Origin: Pseudomonas sp. CC120222-01a
GTDB lineage: Bacteria > Pseudomonadota > Gammaproteobacteria > Pseudomonadales > Pseudomonadaceae
Direction of reading: 5' to 3'
NCBI RefSeq assembly: GCF_003097235.1
Contig: NZ_QEQQ01000001.1
Location: 496,001-560,000, forward strand
DNA length: 64,000 nucleotides
Position numbers and translations under genes: made by a program. Position 1 is the first letter of the stretch. The number at the start of each line of letters is the position of its first letter. Under the pieces are notes generated by a model. It made no database searches. It worked only from the letters and a program-made list of their open reading frames with translations, and was not told the origin of the DNA. Positions 16,098 through 23,448 of this stretch are shown here, in pieces.

Positions 16098-16433
16098 GGC
16101 GTCGCCTCACCCGAACGCCCATAACGCCCAAATGTGTCTGTGAAAAAAAATCGGGGGAACAGGGGACCGCGGGGAACAACCAGTGTTTCTGGAGCCTCTA
16201 GAGGGGGTACTTGTTCCCCACCCGAAAAACTGGGGAACGGTGATAACCAAACAGAAGCTGCACCACTGGTGCTTATATTCAGAAACATGGTTGCGTTCCC
16301 CCTGTTCCCCAACACTTCAATAAGGGGGAACGACTACAGACCGCGTATTTGCTGGCTGTTCCCCCGTTCCCCCTGTTCCCCGCGTTTTTAGGTTCCTGTG
16401 AATTTGGGCATTGGCACTGGGTGGTGATGACAG
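16098..16433. other. Candidate replication origin with GGGGAAC iterons
   Basis: 336 bp gap next to the helicase gene. The heptamer GGGGAAC occurs ten times in 228 bp: plus strand at 16154, 16171, 16232, 16325; minus strand at 16213, 16295, 16304, 16358, 16366, 16375 (left ends). A broken dyad links 16171-16191 (GGGGAACAACCA, then TGTTTCTG) with its mirror at 16281-16301. The P4 alpha protein binds type I iterons of the form GGTGAACA in its ori and crr; these heptamers are similar in form and in position relative to the replication gene. AT-rich stretches between the iterons would help opening. Function is inferred. Confidence 0.65.
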
Positions 16434-18320
16434 TCATAGGCCACTGCCTTCGCTATCCATTGCGTCGGGATCGATCACATACAAGCGGGCAGACCCACCA
16501 GCAGGTAGGCGGTACTTCTTAGTCCTGCGGCTGTCCCGGTCGGTATCGTGCTTGGCGAGAGCACAAGCGCCCTCCAGCGCCTTCACGACACGCGCCAGCC
16601 CATGCCCGTGGGCGGCCTCGATCAGTGCAGACTTATTGAACAGGTACAGCCGCTTGGCGCCTACCACCTCCCAGTACCCGGCGCGGTTGAACACCTTGGT
16701 GTCCGGCGTTTGGTCTTCTACATCCGAAAACCGGCTGCTTCCGTGCTTGTCGATGAAGTCGAGGATGCCGGCCAGGATCTGGCGGTCCTCGGCATTACCA
16801 CCACCCACTCGGCTCAGCCACTCGCCGTACAGCAACTGGCAGTCGGCCAGAGCCGTGCCCGGCGTCCACGGCAGCAGGCCGTAGGCAATGGCCATTTCGC
16901 CCGCCAGCGCGATCACCGCGAAGCGATCAGCCACCCGCCCGGCCTGGGCGTTGTCTTCCACGAACTGGGCGCGGATGCCGGCGAAGTCCTCGAGCAGCCC
17001 GGGGCGGTCATCGCTGGCCAGCAGCTTCTCCACGAAGGCCGGCCCGATGTGTCCGTGGTTCGCTCCTACGGCCACCGTGAGCTGGCGGTGGAAGTCGGCG
17101 CCCTCCAGACCGTGCAATTCATCGAAAGCACGGTGCGTGCGGGTACCGGCGTTCACGTCGACCATTCGCAGCTCAGCACCAGCATGGGCGGCATTACCGC
17201 TGATAGCCGCGTGCTCGGACAGGGAGCGCTCGCCACTGGAAAGCGCCAGCAAGCGCCAACTCAGCTTGCCGCGGGCCTCCCGGTCACGGGTCATGGTGCC
17301 CTTGCCCTGGCCGTTGGCGAGCGAGTAGGCCATTTCCTGAACGCGCTTGGGGTCGGCCCGCTTGATCTCGTCCAAGGGCAGCATGGTGTCGTTGCGGCTG
17401 GATGCCTCAATCTCCAGTCCGCCCTTGGTCATGTCCCAGGACGCAGCGAAGATGCCCGGGTCGCCCCATACGGATGAGCCGATCAGTTGCGCCAGCGACT
17501 TGCCGCTGGAACTGTCGCCCACCAGGTGAACACCACCACCCAGCACGCCCACCAGGCTCAGCAGCGGGCCAGCGAGGGCGCAGCCGATTGCCAAGGTCAG
17601 TACCGGGTTACCCTCGCACTTGGCCGCAACCTCGACCTTCCAGCCCTCCAGGCTACCGCGCACACTGAACAGGTTCTGTCCCTTGGCGCTGGCCTGGTAG
17701 CGCACCTTGTCGCTGCCAATGGTGCGCCCAGGCAGTACAAAGGCGCCCGACTCATGCCAGCCGGGGCGGCAGGTGGTGGCAAACACTACTGCAGGGCGCT
17801 GGTCCAGCAGGTACTCCATGAACTGGCCACGCTTCTTCAAGGCGATGATGACGCCCATACCGAACAGCGTTCGCCTGGCGTCCTCGCCGCTCCCGCCGAA
17901 CACTTCCATGGGAATAATCCATTCCTTAGGGCCGCTGTCGGTGAGCAGGCGCAGAAACCGACCTTCGCTGCCGTCGTCGCTGTTGGTGGTGCGGGCGGCG
18001 ACTGTTACCGGCGTGGCGATCCACTCATCAGTGATCGGGCGGTCGGCCTTGTCGTCGTCGCCTTCATCGTCGCCAGCGCTGCGCTTGAAGCCATGCCAGT
18101 ACACACCGGGTTTGAGCCTGCGGCCTTTCTCATTTGTCACCCAGTGCTCATACACACCCCAACATGGGCGCTCAGGCAGAATGGTAGGGAGGGTGCACGT
18201 CAGGAACTTGGCCGAGACCTTGGCCGCTTGGGCAGCACTGATCGCGGGGGCGGTACCGTCAATTGCTCCTGCCGTTCCGCCTAGGTCGACAGTTACGCGC
18301 GTTACGCTATTCGCCGGCAT
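16434..18320 (-). CDS. DUF927-family replicative helicase
   Basis: A 628-residue protein with a C-terminal SF3/AAA-like ATPase core. Visible are GWHESGAFVLPGRTIG (about 195-210), Walker A GDSSSGKS (about 265-272), a Walker B-like LPLDEIKRADPK and a conserved tail (KKYRLPAGGSARLYVID). DUF927 proteins accompany Toprim primases in satellites and ICEs and correspond to the helicase half of P4 alpha. It starts 14 bp inside the end of the primase gene, so the two are coupled. It should unwind the origin located directly downstream of its own stop. Confidence 0.85.
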   Translation of the reverse strand: MPANSVTRVTVDLGGTAGAIDGTAPAISAAQAAKVSAKFLTCTLPTILPERPCWGVYEHWVTNEKGRRLKPGVYWHGFKRSAGDDEGDDDKADRPITDEWIATPVTVAARTTNSDDGSEGRFLRLLTDSGPKEWIIPMEVFGGSGEDARRTLFGMGVIIALKKRGQFMEYLLDQRPAVVFATTCRPGWHESGAFVLPGRTIGSDKVRYQASAKGQNLFSVRGSLEGWKVEVAAKCEGNPVLTLAIGCALAGPLLSLVGVLGGGVHLVGDSSSGKSLAQLIGSSVWGDPGIFAASWDMTKGGLEIEASSRNDTMLPLDEIKRADPKRVQEMAYSLANGQGKGTMTRDREARGKLSWRLLALSSGERSLSEHAAISGNAAHAGAELRMVDVNAGTRTHRAFDELHGLEGADFHRQLTVAVGANHGHIGPAFVEKLLASDDRPGLLEDFAGIRAQFVEDNAQAGRVADRFAVIALAGEMAIAYGLLPWTPGTALADCQLLYGEWLSRVGGGNAEDRQILAGILDFIDKHGSSRFSDVEDQTPDTKVFNRAGYWEVVGAKRLYLFNKSALIEAAHGHGLARVVKALEGACALAKHDTDRDSRRTKKYRLPAGGSARLYVIDPDAMDSEGSGL

Positions 18321-19185
18321 GACTGGCCTCCCAATGTTGGAGGTCGTTGAAGTCAGTCAGAGTGTCGGGAGCGCCGGTGGGCCAATCTGGAAACGTCACC
18401 AGGCCGCCTACCAAGACGGCGGCGGCATTGGCGGCGGTGCGACCAGGGTTGCCCTTGGTCTGACGGTCATCGTCGCCCGCAATTACTATTTCCGTGCCGG
18501 GGTATTCGGATCGAAGCGCCAGTGCAACCGGTGTGAGATTCCCGGCATTCATGGCGCAGGCGACGGTGTAGCCACCTTTGTGAAGCGTTGCCCCCGTCGC
18601 CCAGCCTTCACAGATGCACAGCGGCTTGCCCTGTGTAATACGCCCCAGAAGTGAATAGGCGCCCTTGATCCGGCCACCAAATAGGAAGCGCTTTACGCCG
18701 CCTGGGGCAATCCGTTGCAGGTTCACCAGAATGCCACCGGCGTACAACGGCACCAGCAACTCATCACCGCGCTGGCGCAAGCCATGGGGGCGAATGCCTT
18801 TTGCGATTAAGTAGGCGTGCGAGGGGTCGGCGCGGCGTGCGCCACTCCACCAGCGCTGGGCAGTTGCCGCCGCCTTGAGCTGTCGCCGTTGCTGCTCGGC
18901 TTCACGCTGGCGCCGAGCCTGCTCGATTCGCTGACGTATCTGTTCGGCCTCGCGGTGGTCAGCTGGTTCGCGGCTGCTCCAGGTGCTGGCGCCCCCAAGC
19001 TTCCAACTTCCGAACGCGCCGGAGGCGATGCCATCCAGATACAGGACGTACCAGCCGTTGAGCGTGCCCGATTTGTCGCCAGGAACGTGAAAGCGGTGAA
19101 TGTTGCCATCGGCCACAGGCTCCCAGTAGAGCGGTCCATAAACCGACTGGAGCACATCACGGAAAAGGATCGTGGCATCAGTCAT
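18307..19185 (-). CDS. Toprim-domain primase of the satellite
   Basis: A 292-residue protein with an N-terminal region (VLQSVYGPLYWEPVADGNIH) found in P4-like primases, a basic coiled stretch (EAEQIRQRIEQARRQREAEQ), and a C-terminal Toprim fold: catalytic Glu in CICEGWATGATL and the DxD pair in VIAGDDDRQTKGNPGR. The CxxC zinc-binding domain of P4 alpha is absent, so template recognition must differ. The ATG at 19185 is chosen because it overlaps the stop of the preceding small gene (ATGACTGA); an in-frame start 18 codons earlier lacks a ribosome-binding site. Confidence 0.85.
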   Translation of the reverse strand: MTDATILFRDVLQSVYGPLYWEPVADGNIHRFHVPGDKSGTLNGWYVLYLDGIASGAFGSWKLGGASTWSSREPADHREAEQIRQRIEQARRQREAEQQRRQLKAAATAQRWWSGARRADPSHAYLIAKGIRPHGLRQRGDELLVPLYAGGILVNLQRIAPGGVKRFLFGGRIKGAYSLLGRITQGKPLCICEGWATGATLHKGGYTVACAMNAGNLTPVALALRSEYPGTEIVIAGDDDRQTKGNPGRTAANAAAVLVGGLVTFPDWPTGAPDTLTDFNDLQHWEASHAGE

Positions 19186-19468
19186 TGGGCTTAGACCCTT
19201 GTTGATCAGCGCTAGCAAAAGCCCGGCAGACTTGGCCATTATTCACGGCGTGCCGGTAGGCTAGGTCGTCTAACGTATCAATGAGACAAGCTGTTATCTG
19301 GGTATCCGCGCTACGCATAACTACGCGCCCGCACTCCGCGTCGGGCTCGCTCAAGAAAGGCCCCAGCAGCGCCTTAGGCGCCTTTGGATGGGTGACATAA
19401 AACAGCTCAGTGGGTTTCTTCAGGCAAGTCTTCGCCGTTCCCACTTTTGAGCAGGGTTTAAGGGGCAT
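19178..19468 (-). CDS. Hypothetical protein of the replication operon
   Basis: 96 residues, mixed composition, no membrane segment. Two Cys lie near the start (PCSKVGTAKTC), and the C-terminal half (TQITACLIDTLDDLAYRHAVNNGQ) is helical. Its stop overlaps the primase start by 8 bp, which supports that it is translated. Not recognised. A GGGTTTAAGGGGC stretch precedes the ATG. Confidence 0.6.
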   Translation of the reverse strand: MPLKPCSKVGTAKTCLKKPTELFYVTHPKAPKALLGPFLSEPDAECGRVVMRSADTQITACLIDTLDDLAYRHAVNNGQVCRAFASADQQGSKPND

Positions 19469-19559
19469 GATGGTTTTCCGTTACAAGACCGTCGGTATCA
19501 ATCGTTCAGCGCCCAGCCCGGGAACTGGGCGCATACGCAAAAGAAACGCAGAGGGGGTA

Positions 19560-19817
19560 CTACTGTGTCTGCGATGGCTTGAGTCGAACAATTATCGCTT
19601 CAACATCTTCCAATATTTCCGAAAGCCAGGATGCTCGCCCAGAACAACGCTCAAGTTCGTAATACTCACGCAACTCGGCACAAACCTCTCTCAGCTGAGA
19701 AAAACTATCTACGTCGATAGATGGGGTGGGCAGGTAAGGGGCGCGTTTGCCCAGGTCGTCTGGCGCAATAGTGCTGCTGGCTCTTGAATTTTCAGTGAAA
19801 GCCTTCACACCACCCAT
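19560..19817 (-). CDS. Hypothetical protein of the replication operon
   Basis: 85 residues, acidic and helical in the C-terminal half (FSQLREVCAELREYYELE, SEILEDVEAIIVRL). No known domain recognised. It starts 13 bp inside the preceding 67-residue gene, with GGA 8 bases before the ATG, so it is likely coupled to it. The next gene begins 91 bp further on. Confidence 0.6.
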   Translation of the reverse strand: MGGVKAFTENSRASSTIAPDDLGKRAPYLPTPSIDVDSFSQLREVCAELREYYELERCSGRASWLSEILEDVEAIIVRLKPSQTQ

Positions 19818-20008
19818 GACGAAATTTCCTGATTCCGGACAAGTGTCGATTTACTGTCGTGCAGATCCAACGCGCGAGCGGTGCTCATATGATGGTTATA
19901 GCGTTTGAGCCGATCGGACAGATTTAAGTCGGCGCGAAGAGCGATCAAGGCCTTGCGGCGGTGGGCAAGTGCGCGGATGGCAGATGTGTACGATACGAGA
20001 ACGGACAT
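19805..20008 (-). CDS. Small first gene of the replication operon (P4 kil-like position)
   Basis: 67 residues, rich in basic residues (SAIRALAHRRKALIALRADL). An AAAGGAG Shine-Dalgarno lies 6 bases before the ATG at 20008. In P4, the 65-codon kil gene lies at this place, directly behind the antisense-controlled leader. Here the ribosome-binding site itself lies inside the downstream target of the putative antisense RNA (ACGAAAGG, 20017-20024), so pairing would block translation. The frame stays open upstream, which in databases often yields an 'ash/Icd-like' fusion; the strong Shine-Dalgarno argues for the short form. Sequence similarity to Kil is not evident. Confidence 0.65.
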   Translation of the reverse strand: MSVLVSYTSAIRALAHRRKALIALRADLNLSDRLKRYNHHMSTARALDLHDSKSTLVRNQEISSWVV

Positions 20009-20016
20009 TTGTAGCT

Positions 20017-20220
20017 CCTTTCGTTGACTGGAGCCGCAACCGTCCTTCCTACGGGATTGGGTGGCGGCTACGTGTGGGGTAGGAATACCGGCACGAAAGG
20101 ACGCCGGCCAGGCGTAAGCCTGCCCACACGTGGCCGCCATAGAGCATTGTCGAGCGCATGAAAAAACGCCACACAATGGACTTGGGGCGCTGATGCGCCT
20201 TTCGTTGTACGGGTTCCTAC
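20017..20220 (-). ncRNA. Candidate CI/C4-type antisense immunity RNA with its two targets
   Basis: Read on the minus strand the order is target A (20220-20195), a hairpin, target C (20052-20017). The hairpin stem is 20063-20078 paired with 20123-20138 (15 of 16 pairs). Its loop exposes CCTTTCGT (20100-20093) and TTCCTAC (20085-20079). Both targets carry the complements GTAGGAA and ACGAAAGG: 20220-20214 with 20205-20198, and 20052-20046 with 20024-20017. Target A pairs with the loop along about 26 nt with one bulge. This is the seqA-seqB-seqC layout of phage P4 CI RNA and of P1 C4 RNA, where antisense pairing shuts off the replication/killing operon. Confidence 0.75.
20161..20189 (-). terminator. 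Candidate attenuator terminator behind target A
   Basis: On the minus strand CGCCCCA pairs with TGTGGCG (one mismatch, 9-nt loop) followed by six T (20166-20161). A competing hairpin GGCGC-ATCA-GCGCC (20199-20186) shares the left arm and touches target A, so antisense pairing could shift the balance to termination, as in P4. Confidence 0.55.
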
Positions 20221-20251
20221 GCCCGGTCACCAGCAATGTGACGACGGGCGC

Positions 20252-20280
20252 ACCATACTGTTGTCGAGTGCGATTGGCAA
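20252..20280 (-). promoter_or_regulatory. Candidate promoter of the immunity leader/replication operon
   Basis: On the minus strand TTGCCA, 17 bp, TATGGT: a reasonable sigma-70 promoter. Transcription would begin near 20245, about 25 nt before target A, matching the short distance in P4 PLE. A hairpin GTCAC/GTGAC (20226-20242) would form at the RNA 5' end. Confidence 0.5.
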
Positions 20281-20380
20281 GGCTTGGGGGTGAGTGGTAC
20301 TTGCTTCGACGTACCTGAGCGGCATGCCCTCCCTCCAGCCGGGAAGTACTCAAGCTTTTTTTCCGCCCCAGGAGGCACTT

Positions 20381-20686
20381 GTGGATAACACGCAAATCCA
20401 AAAATGGGATGCTGCGCAGCTTCTCGATAACGATGAGAAAATGATCATGCATCTGGAGTTTTCGCTGGAGGAATGTGACGGAGACACCAGCGTTGTCGCA
20501 GATGCGCTTGTAACTATTCTCCGTGCTCGAAGCATGAACCAATTGGCTAGTGAGACTGGTATTAGTGTCAAAAGGCTCTACAGAGAATTGAACGGCGAGG
20601 GGCCGCTCACAGTGGCGACACTCATCAAAGTGTCCATGGCGCTTGGCATACAGGTCAGTGCTGATAGCCCTATCGTGAAAGAGTGA
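20381..20686 (+). CDS. HTH regulator of the HI1420/HigA antidote-like family
   Basis: 101 residues with a Cro/CI-type helix-turn-helix (about 50-95: NQLASETGISVKRLYREL, then LIKVSMALGIQVSA). The sequence pattern EFSLEECDGDTSVVADAL plus this HTH matches the 'probable addiction module antidote' family. Start is GTG at 20381 with a perfect AGGAGG 5 bases upstream. No toxin gene of the RelE/HigB type lies next to it, so it is either an orphan antidote or the element's own repressor. It is divergent to the immunity leader and lies opposite to no other supported gene. Confidence 0.75.
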   Translation: MDNTQIQKWDAAQLLDNDEKMIMHLEFSLEECDGDTSVVADALVTILRARSMNQLASETGISVKRLYRELNGEGPLTVATLIKVSMALGIQVSADSPIVKE

Positions 20687-20751
20687 GGGCTTTCTTTCAG
20701 CCATAAACGTACGCCTCGGAATACCAGAGTCGTTTAGGTGGAGGGCAGGTC

Positions 20752-21057
20752 TCATGCTTCAACCTCGACAGCTGTTGTGGGGCAAAGGTAGTACTGTGCA
20801 ACCCTGCGATGAGTGCGGCCTTGTTCATCCGTTGTGGTGATGAGGTGGCGCTGGATGTTGTGCCCAAGCTCTTTCAGCTCTTTGATCCTCGCGGCGGGCA
20901 TCATGATGTTCAGCTCGCGTCTGGCTGTAATGGTATCCACTGCGACAGCTTGCAATCGGGCAAGAAGTCGCGCGCGTTGGACTGCGCTGGTGGTAGCATG
21001 CGAGGGCAAATTAATTTGGAGGCTGGCCTGTTGGTCGGCCTTTTTTTTGAGCGTCAT
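20752..21057 (-). CDS. Helix-turn-helix protein (HTH_39-like)
   Basis: 101 residues; the core RARLLARLQAVAVDTITARR and ELNIMMPAARIKELKELGHN forms the helix-turn-helix typical of small phage-encoded regulators, followed by a beta wing (ITTTDEQGRTHRRVAQYYL). Its ATG follows directly after the alpA stop (TAAATG), so both form one operon. It probably controls the element's replication operon or its excision; the target is unknown. Confidence 0.8.
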   Translation of the reverse strand: MTLKKKADQQASLQINLPSHATTSAVQRARLLARLQAVAVDTITARRELNIMMPAARIKELKELGHNIQRHLITTTDEQGRTHRRVAQYYLCPTTAVEVEA

Positions 21058-21324
21058 TTAGGCCGCCTCCCCTCGCATAGCGATGCGTTGGCGAACCCAC
21101 TCCTGAACCTCAGCTAGTACCCAGGCAACCGGCGCGCCGCGCATCTTGCTATTGCTCAACGGCACAGACTTGGGAAAGGTGGGGTCATCGCGGAGGCGGC
21201 GATAGATCGATGTGCGGGAAAGCCCCGTCATTCCCTCAATCTCGGGCATGCGGATCAAGATGGCGCTGGAATCAAAGCAACTGTGGGCTAACGACTGGGC
21301 GGGTTGTGAATTGGCTACTTGCAT
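21058..21324 (-). CDS. alpA: AlpA-family excision regulator
   Basis: 88 residues with the MerR-like AlpA helix-turn-helix: IRMPEIEGMTGLSRTSIYRR, then DPTFPKSVPL and VAWVLAEVQEWVRQR. In CP4-57, AlpA switches on the excision gene; in P4-like elements the homologue (Vis) acts as excisionase and repressor. GGAG lies 6 bases before the ATG. It is the outermost gene on the attR side and the first of the minus-strand genes. Confidence 0.88.
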   Translation of the reverse strand: MQVANSQPAQSLAHSCFDSSAILIRMPEIEGMTGLSRTSIYRRLRDDPTFPKSVPLSNSKMRGAPVAWVLAEVQEWVRQRIAMRGEAA

Positions 21325-21444
21325 ACGTGCTCCGTATTGGTGTCGATTGGTACGGAACCGATATGAACAGCTGGGGTGTCCTCCCCCGCAAGTGTCCCCC
21401 TGTCCTCCTTTTTTGGGGGTACACCCTAGCCAGCACCAAGCGCC

Positions 21445-21465
21445 CTGTATGCCAGCGTGTATGCC
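21445..21465 (+). promoter_or_regulatory. Candidate right arm-type integrase sites
   Basis: CTGTATGCC (21445-21453) and GTGTATGCC (21457-21465) are spaced 12 bp apart, in the same direction and spacing as the pair at 13101-13120. They lie about 65 bp inside attR. Confidence 0.6.
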
Positions 21466-21527
21466 AAAACAAACACAAAAGCTAAAAGCCTATATATATC
21501 AGTAGTTTAAAGTCACTGTTAGAACGT

Positions 21528-21542
21528 TGTCTCTCCGACCAG
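21528..21542 (+). repeat. attR core repeat
   Basis: Second copy of TGTCTCTCCGACCAG, the right end of the island; host sequence resumes behind it with what looks like the original tRNA-Pro terminator. Confidence 0.9.
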
Positions 21543-21547
21543 AATTT

Positions 21548-21582
21548 CAACAAGAAGCCCGCCTTGCGCGGGCTTTTTGTTG
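21548..21582. terminator. Displaced tRNA-Pro terminator / mqo terminator
   Basis: A 15-bp stem (one G-U pair) with core AAGCCCGC/GCGGGCTT and a T-run in the 3' arm. It directly follows attR, so before integration it ended the tRNA-Pro gene. It also lies just behind the mqo stop on the other strand. Confidence 0.75.
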
Positions 21583-21593
21583 TCCCTCGGAAA

Positions 21594-23177
21594 TCAGTCG
21601 ACCGCTGTCACCTGTTCCGCCTGCACCGGCACATACAGTAACTGCAGACGCGAGCTGCTCCACTCACGGGTGCGGTTGGTCAGCTCGATGTCGTTGTTCA
21701 GCTTCTGCCCATAGCTCGGCACGATGTCCTTCAGGCGCGCCTGCCATTCCGGCGTCTTGATGCGGTCCTTGAAGGTTTTCTCCAGCACCGTCAGCATGAT
21801 CGGCGCGGCCGTCGAGGCGCCCGGCGAAGCGCCCAGCAGCGCGGCGATACTGCCATCCTGCGCAGCCACCACTTCGGTACCGAACTGCAGGATGCCACCG
21901 AGTACCGGGTCCTTCTTGATCACCTGCACGCGCTGGCCAGCCTGCAGCAGCTTCCAGTCCTCGTTGCGGGCGTTGGGGAAGTACTCGCGCAGGGCCTGCA
22001 TGCGGTCGTCGAAGCTTAGCATCAGCTGGCCCATCAGATAGGTGCTGAGGTCGAAGTTATCGATCCCGGCGTTCACCATCGGCAGGATGTTGTGGCTGGT
22101 CAGCGAGGCGAACATGTCCAGCAGTGAGCCGTGCTTGAGGTACTTGGTGGAGAAGGTCGCGAACGGACCAAACAGCAACACTTCCTGGCCATCGATCACG
22201 CGGGTGTCCAGGTGCGGTACCGACATCGGTGGCGCCCCGACCGAAGCCTTGCCATACAGCTTGGCCTTGTGCCGAGCGACGATGTCCGGGTTGTCGGTCA
22301 TCAGGAACTGGCCACCGACCGGGAAACCGGCATAACCGTCCGCCTCCGGGATGCCCGACTTCTGCAGCAGCTTCAGCGCACCGCCACCGGCGCCGATGAA
22401 CACGAACCGGGCATTGACGCTGGACTCTTTGCCGCCATGGGCAAGATCCGCCACCACCACCTTCCAGGTGCCATCAGCGTTGCGCACGATATCGCGCACC
22501 TCATGGCTCAGGTGCAGCTTGACGTTCGGGTTGCGGGTCATCGAGGCAAACAGCTGGCGGGTGATCTCGCCGAAGTTCACGTCGGTACCGATGGCCATGC
22601 GCGTGGCGGCCACTCGCTGTTGCGGGTCACGCCCCTCCATCACCAGCGGCACCCACTTGCGGATCTGCTCGTGGTCTTCGCTGATCTCCATGCCCCGGAA
22701 CAGCGAGCTGTGCTGCAAGGCGGCAACGCGCTTGTGCAGGAAGGCGATGTTCTCGTCACCCCAGACGAAGCTCATGTGCGGCACGTTGTTGATGAACGAC
22801 TTCGGGTTGCTGAGCACGCCCTGCTCGACCTGGTAGGCCCAGAACTGCTTGGAGATCTCGAACTGCTCGTTGACCCCGACGGCCTTGCTGATGTCGATGC
22901 TGCCGTCCTTGCCTTCGCTGGTGTAGTTCAGCTCGCAGAACGCCGAGTGGCCGGTACCGGCGTTGTTCCAGGCGTTGGAGCTCTCCTCGGCGACCTGGTC
23001 CATGCGCTCGTAGACGCCGACCTTCCAGTTCGGTTCCAGCTCGGTAAGGTAGGTGCCCAGGCTCGCACTCATGATGCCGCCGCCAATCAGCAGCACATCG
23101 ACGGTCTTCGCAGGCTCTTCGGGTTTGGAGCAGCCGATGACGCCCAGGCAGAGGAACGTCAGCAGGAATTTCTTCAT
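21594..23177 (-). CDS. mqo: Malate:quinone oxidoreductase
   Basis: FAD-dependent membrane-associated enzyme that oxidises malate to oxaloacetate and passes electrons to ubiquinone, bypassing NAD malate dehydrogenase. 527 residues. The FAD-binding motif is [17 protein letters not shown] (about 30-46), followed by [16 protein letters not shown] and, further on, [16 protein letters not shown]. The N-terminus [20 protein letters not shown] has a lipobox-like GVIGC, unlike the usual cytoplasmic form; it suggests a lipid-anchored, possibly exported variant. The ATG at 23177 is chosen because the protein begins with this signal there; the frame continues upstream through REP DNA. Confidence 0.92.
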   Translation of the reverse strand: MKKFLLTFLCLGVIGCSKPEEPAKTVDVLLIGGGIMSASLGTYLTELEPNWKVGVYERMDQVAEESSNAWNNAGTGHSAFCELNYTSEGKDGSIDISKAVGVNEQFEISKQFWAYQVEQGVLSNPKSFINNVPHMSFVWGDENIAFLHKRVAALQHSSLFRGMEISEDHEQIRKWVPLVMEGRDPQQRVAATRMAIGTDVNFGEITRQLFASMTRNPNVKLHLSHEVRDIVRNADGTWKVVVADLAHGGKESSVNARFVFIGAGGGALKLLQKSGIPEADGYAGFPVGGQFLMTDNPDIVARHKAKLYGKASVGAPPMSVPHLDTRVIDGQEVLLFGPFATFSTKYLKHGSLLDMFASLTSHNILPMVNAGIDNFDLSTYLMGQLMLSFDDRMQALREYFPNARNEDWKLLQAGQRVQVIKKDPVLGGILQFGTEVVAAQDGSIAALLGASPGASTAAPIMLTVLEKTFKDRIKTPEWQARLKDIVPSYGQKLNNDIELTNRTREWSSSRLQLLYVPVQAEQVTAVD

Positions 23178-23335
23178 TGATGTTGTCCAGTTGTTGTGTA
23201 CACGCGCGCCGCACGGAGCAGGGAGCGTGCCAACTGGGTCAGGGCCAATGAATACGGGTGTGACAGCGGGTCGCATGGCGACATTCCGCCACAGTGGGAA
23301 GGGTTTGAACCTGCCAGATGGCGGTTTTCCCCCTT

Positions 23336-23439
23336 GGGGGCGCTTCGCACCCCTTTCGCGACACAAGGCCGCTCCCACAGGAATATGCGATCCCTTGTGG
23401 GAGCGGCCTTGTGTCGCGAAAGGGGTGCGAAGCGCCCCC
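23336..23439. repeat. Mirror-image REP pair between chemoreceptor and mqo genes
   Basis: Two perfect 44-bp inverted arms (23336-23379 and 23396-23439) with a 16-bp spacer. The arms contain CCTTTCGCGACACAAGGCCG, closely related to the pair at 35285-35419. It ends 9 bp before the stop of the chemoreceptor gene. Confidence 0.88.
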
Positions 23440-23448
23440 ATCAATCTA

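Larger units (their letters stand above)
12973..21542. mobile_element. P4-like integrative satellite element in tRNA-Pro
   Basis: An 8.55-kb island bounded by the 15-bp direct repeat TGTCTCTCCGACCAG at 12973-12987 (3' end of tRNA-Pro) and 21528-21542. The integrase lies at the tRNA side, AlpA at the far side. Between them are a primase/helicase replication operon, an iteron cluster and a CI/C4-like RNA leader. There are no genes for capsid, tail, terminase or lysis, so it could only be packaged by a helper phage, or be moved by other means. Several segments are more AT-rich than the host genes. The replication set and layout resemble satellite phage P4, but the sid/delta/psu helper-interaction genes of P4 are not recognisable. 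Confidence 0.9.

Noticed and set aside
16140-16400. CRISPR-like array of GTTCCCC repeats
   Set aside because: Repeats are only 7-9 bp, on both strands and irregularly spaced; no cas genes. Iterons fit better.
20009-20755. Open frame on the minus strand continuing from the 67-residue gene up to 20755 (Ash/Icd-like fusion)
   Set aside because: It runs through the RNA hairpin and antisense to a well-supported gene; the strong ribosome-binding site sits before the short form. Apparent conservation of this reading probably reflects conserved RNA.
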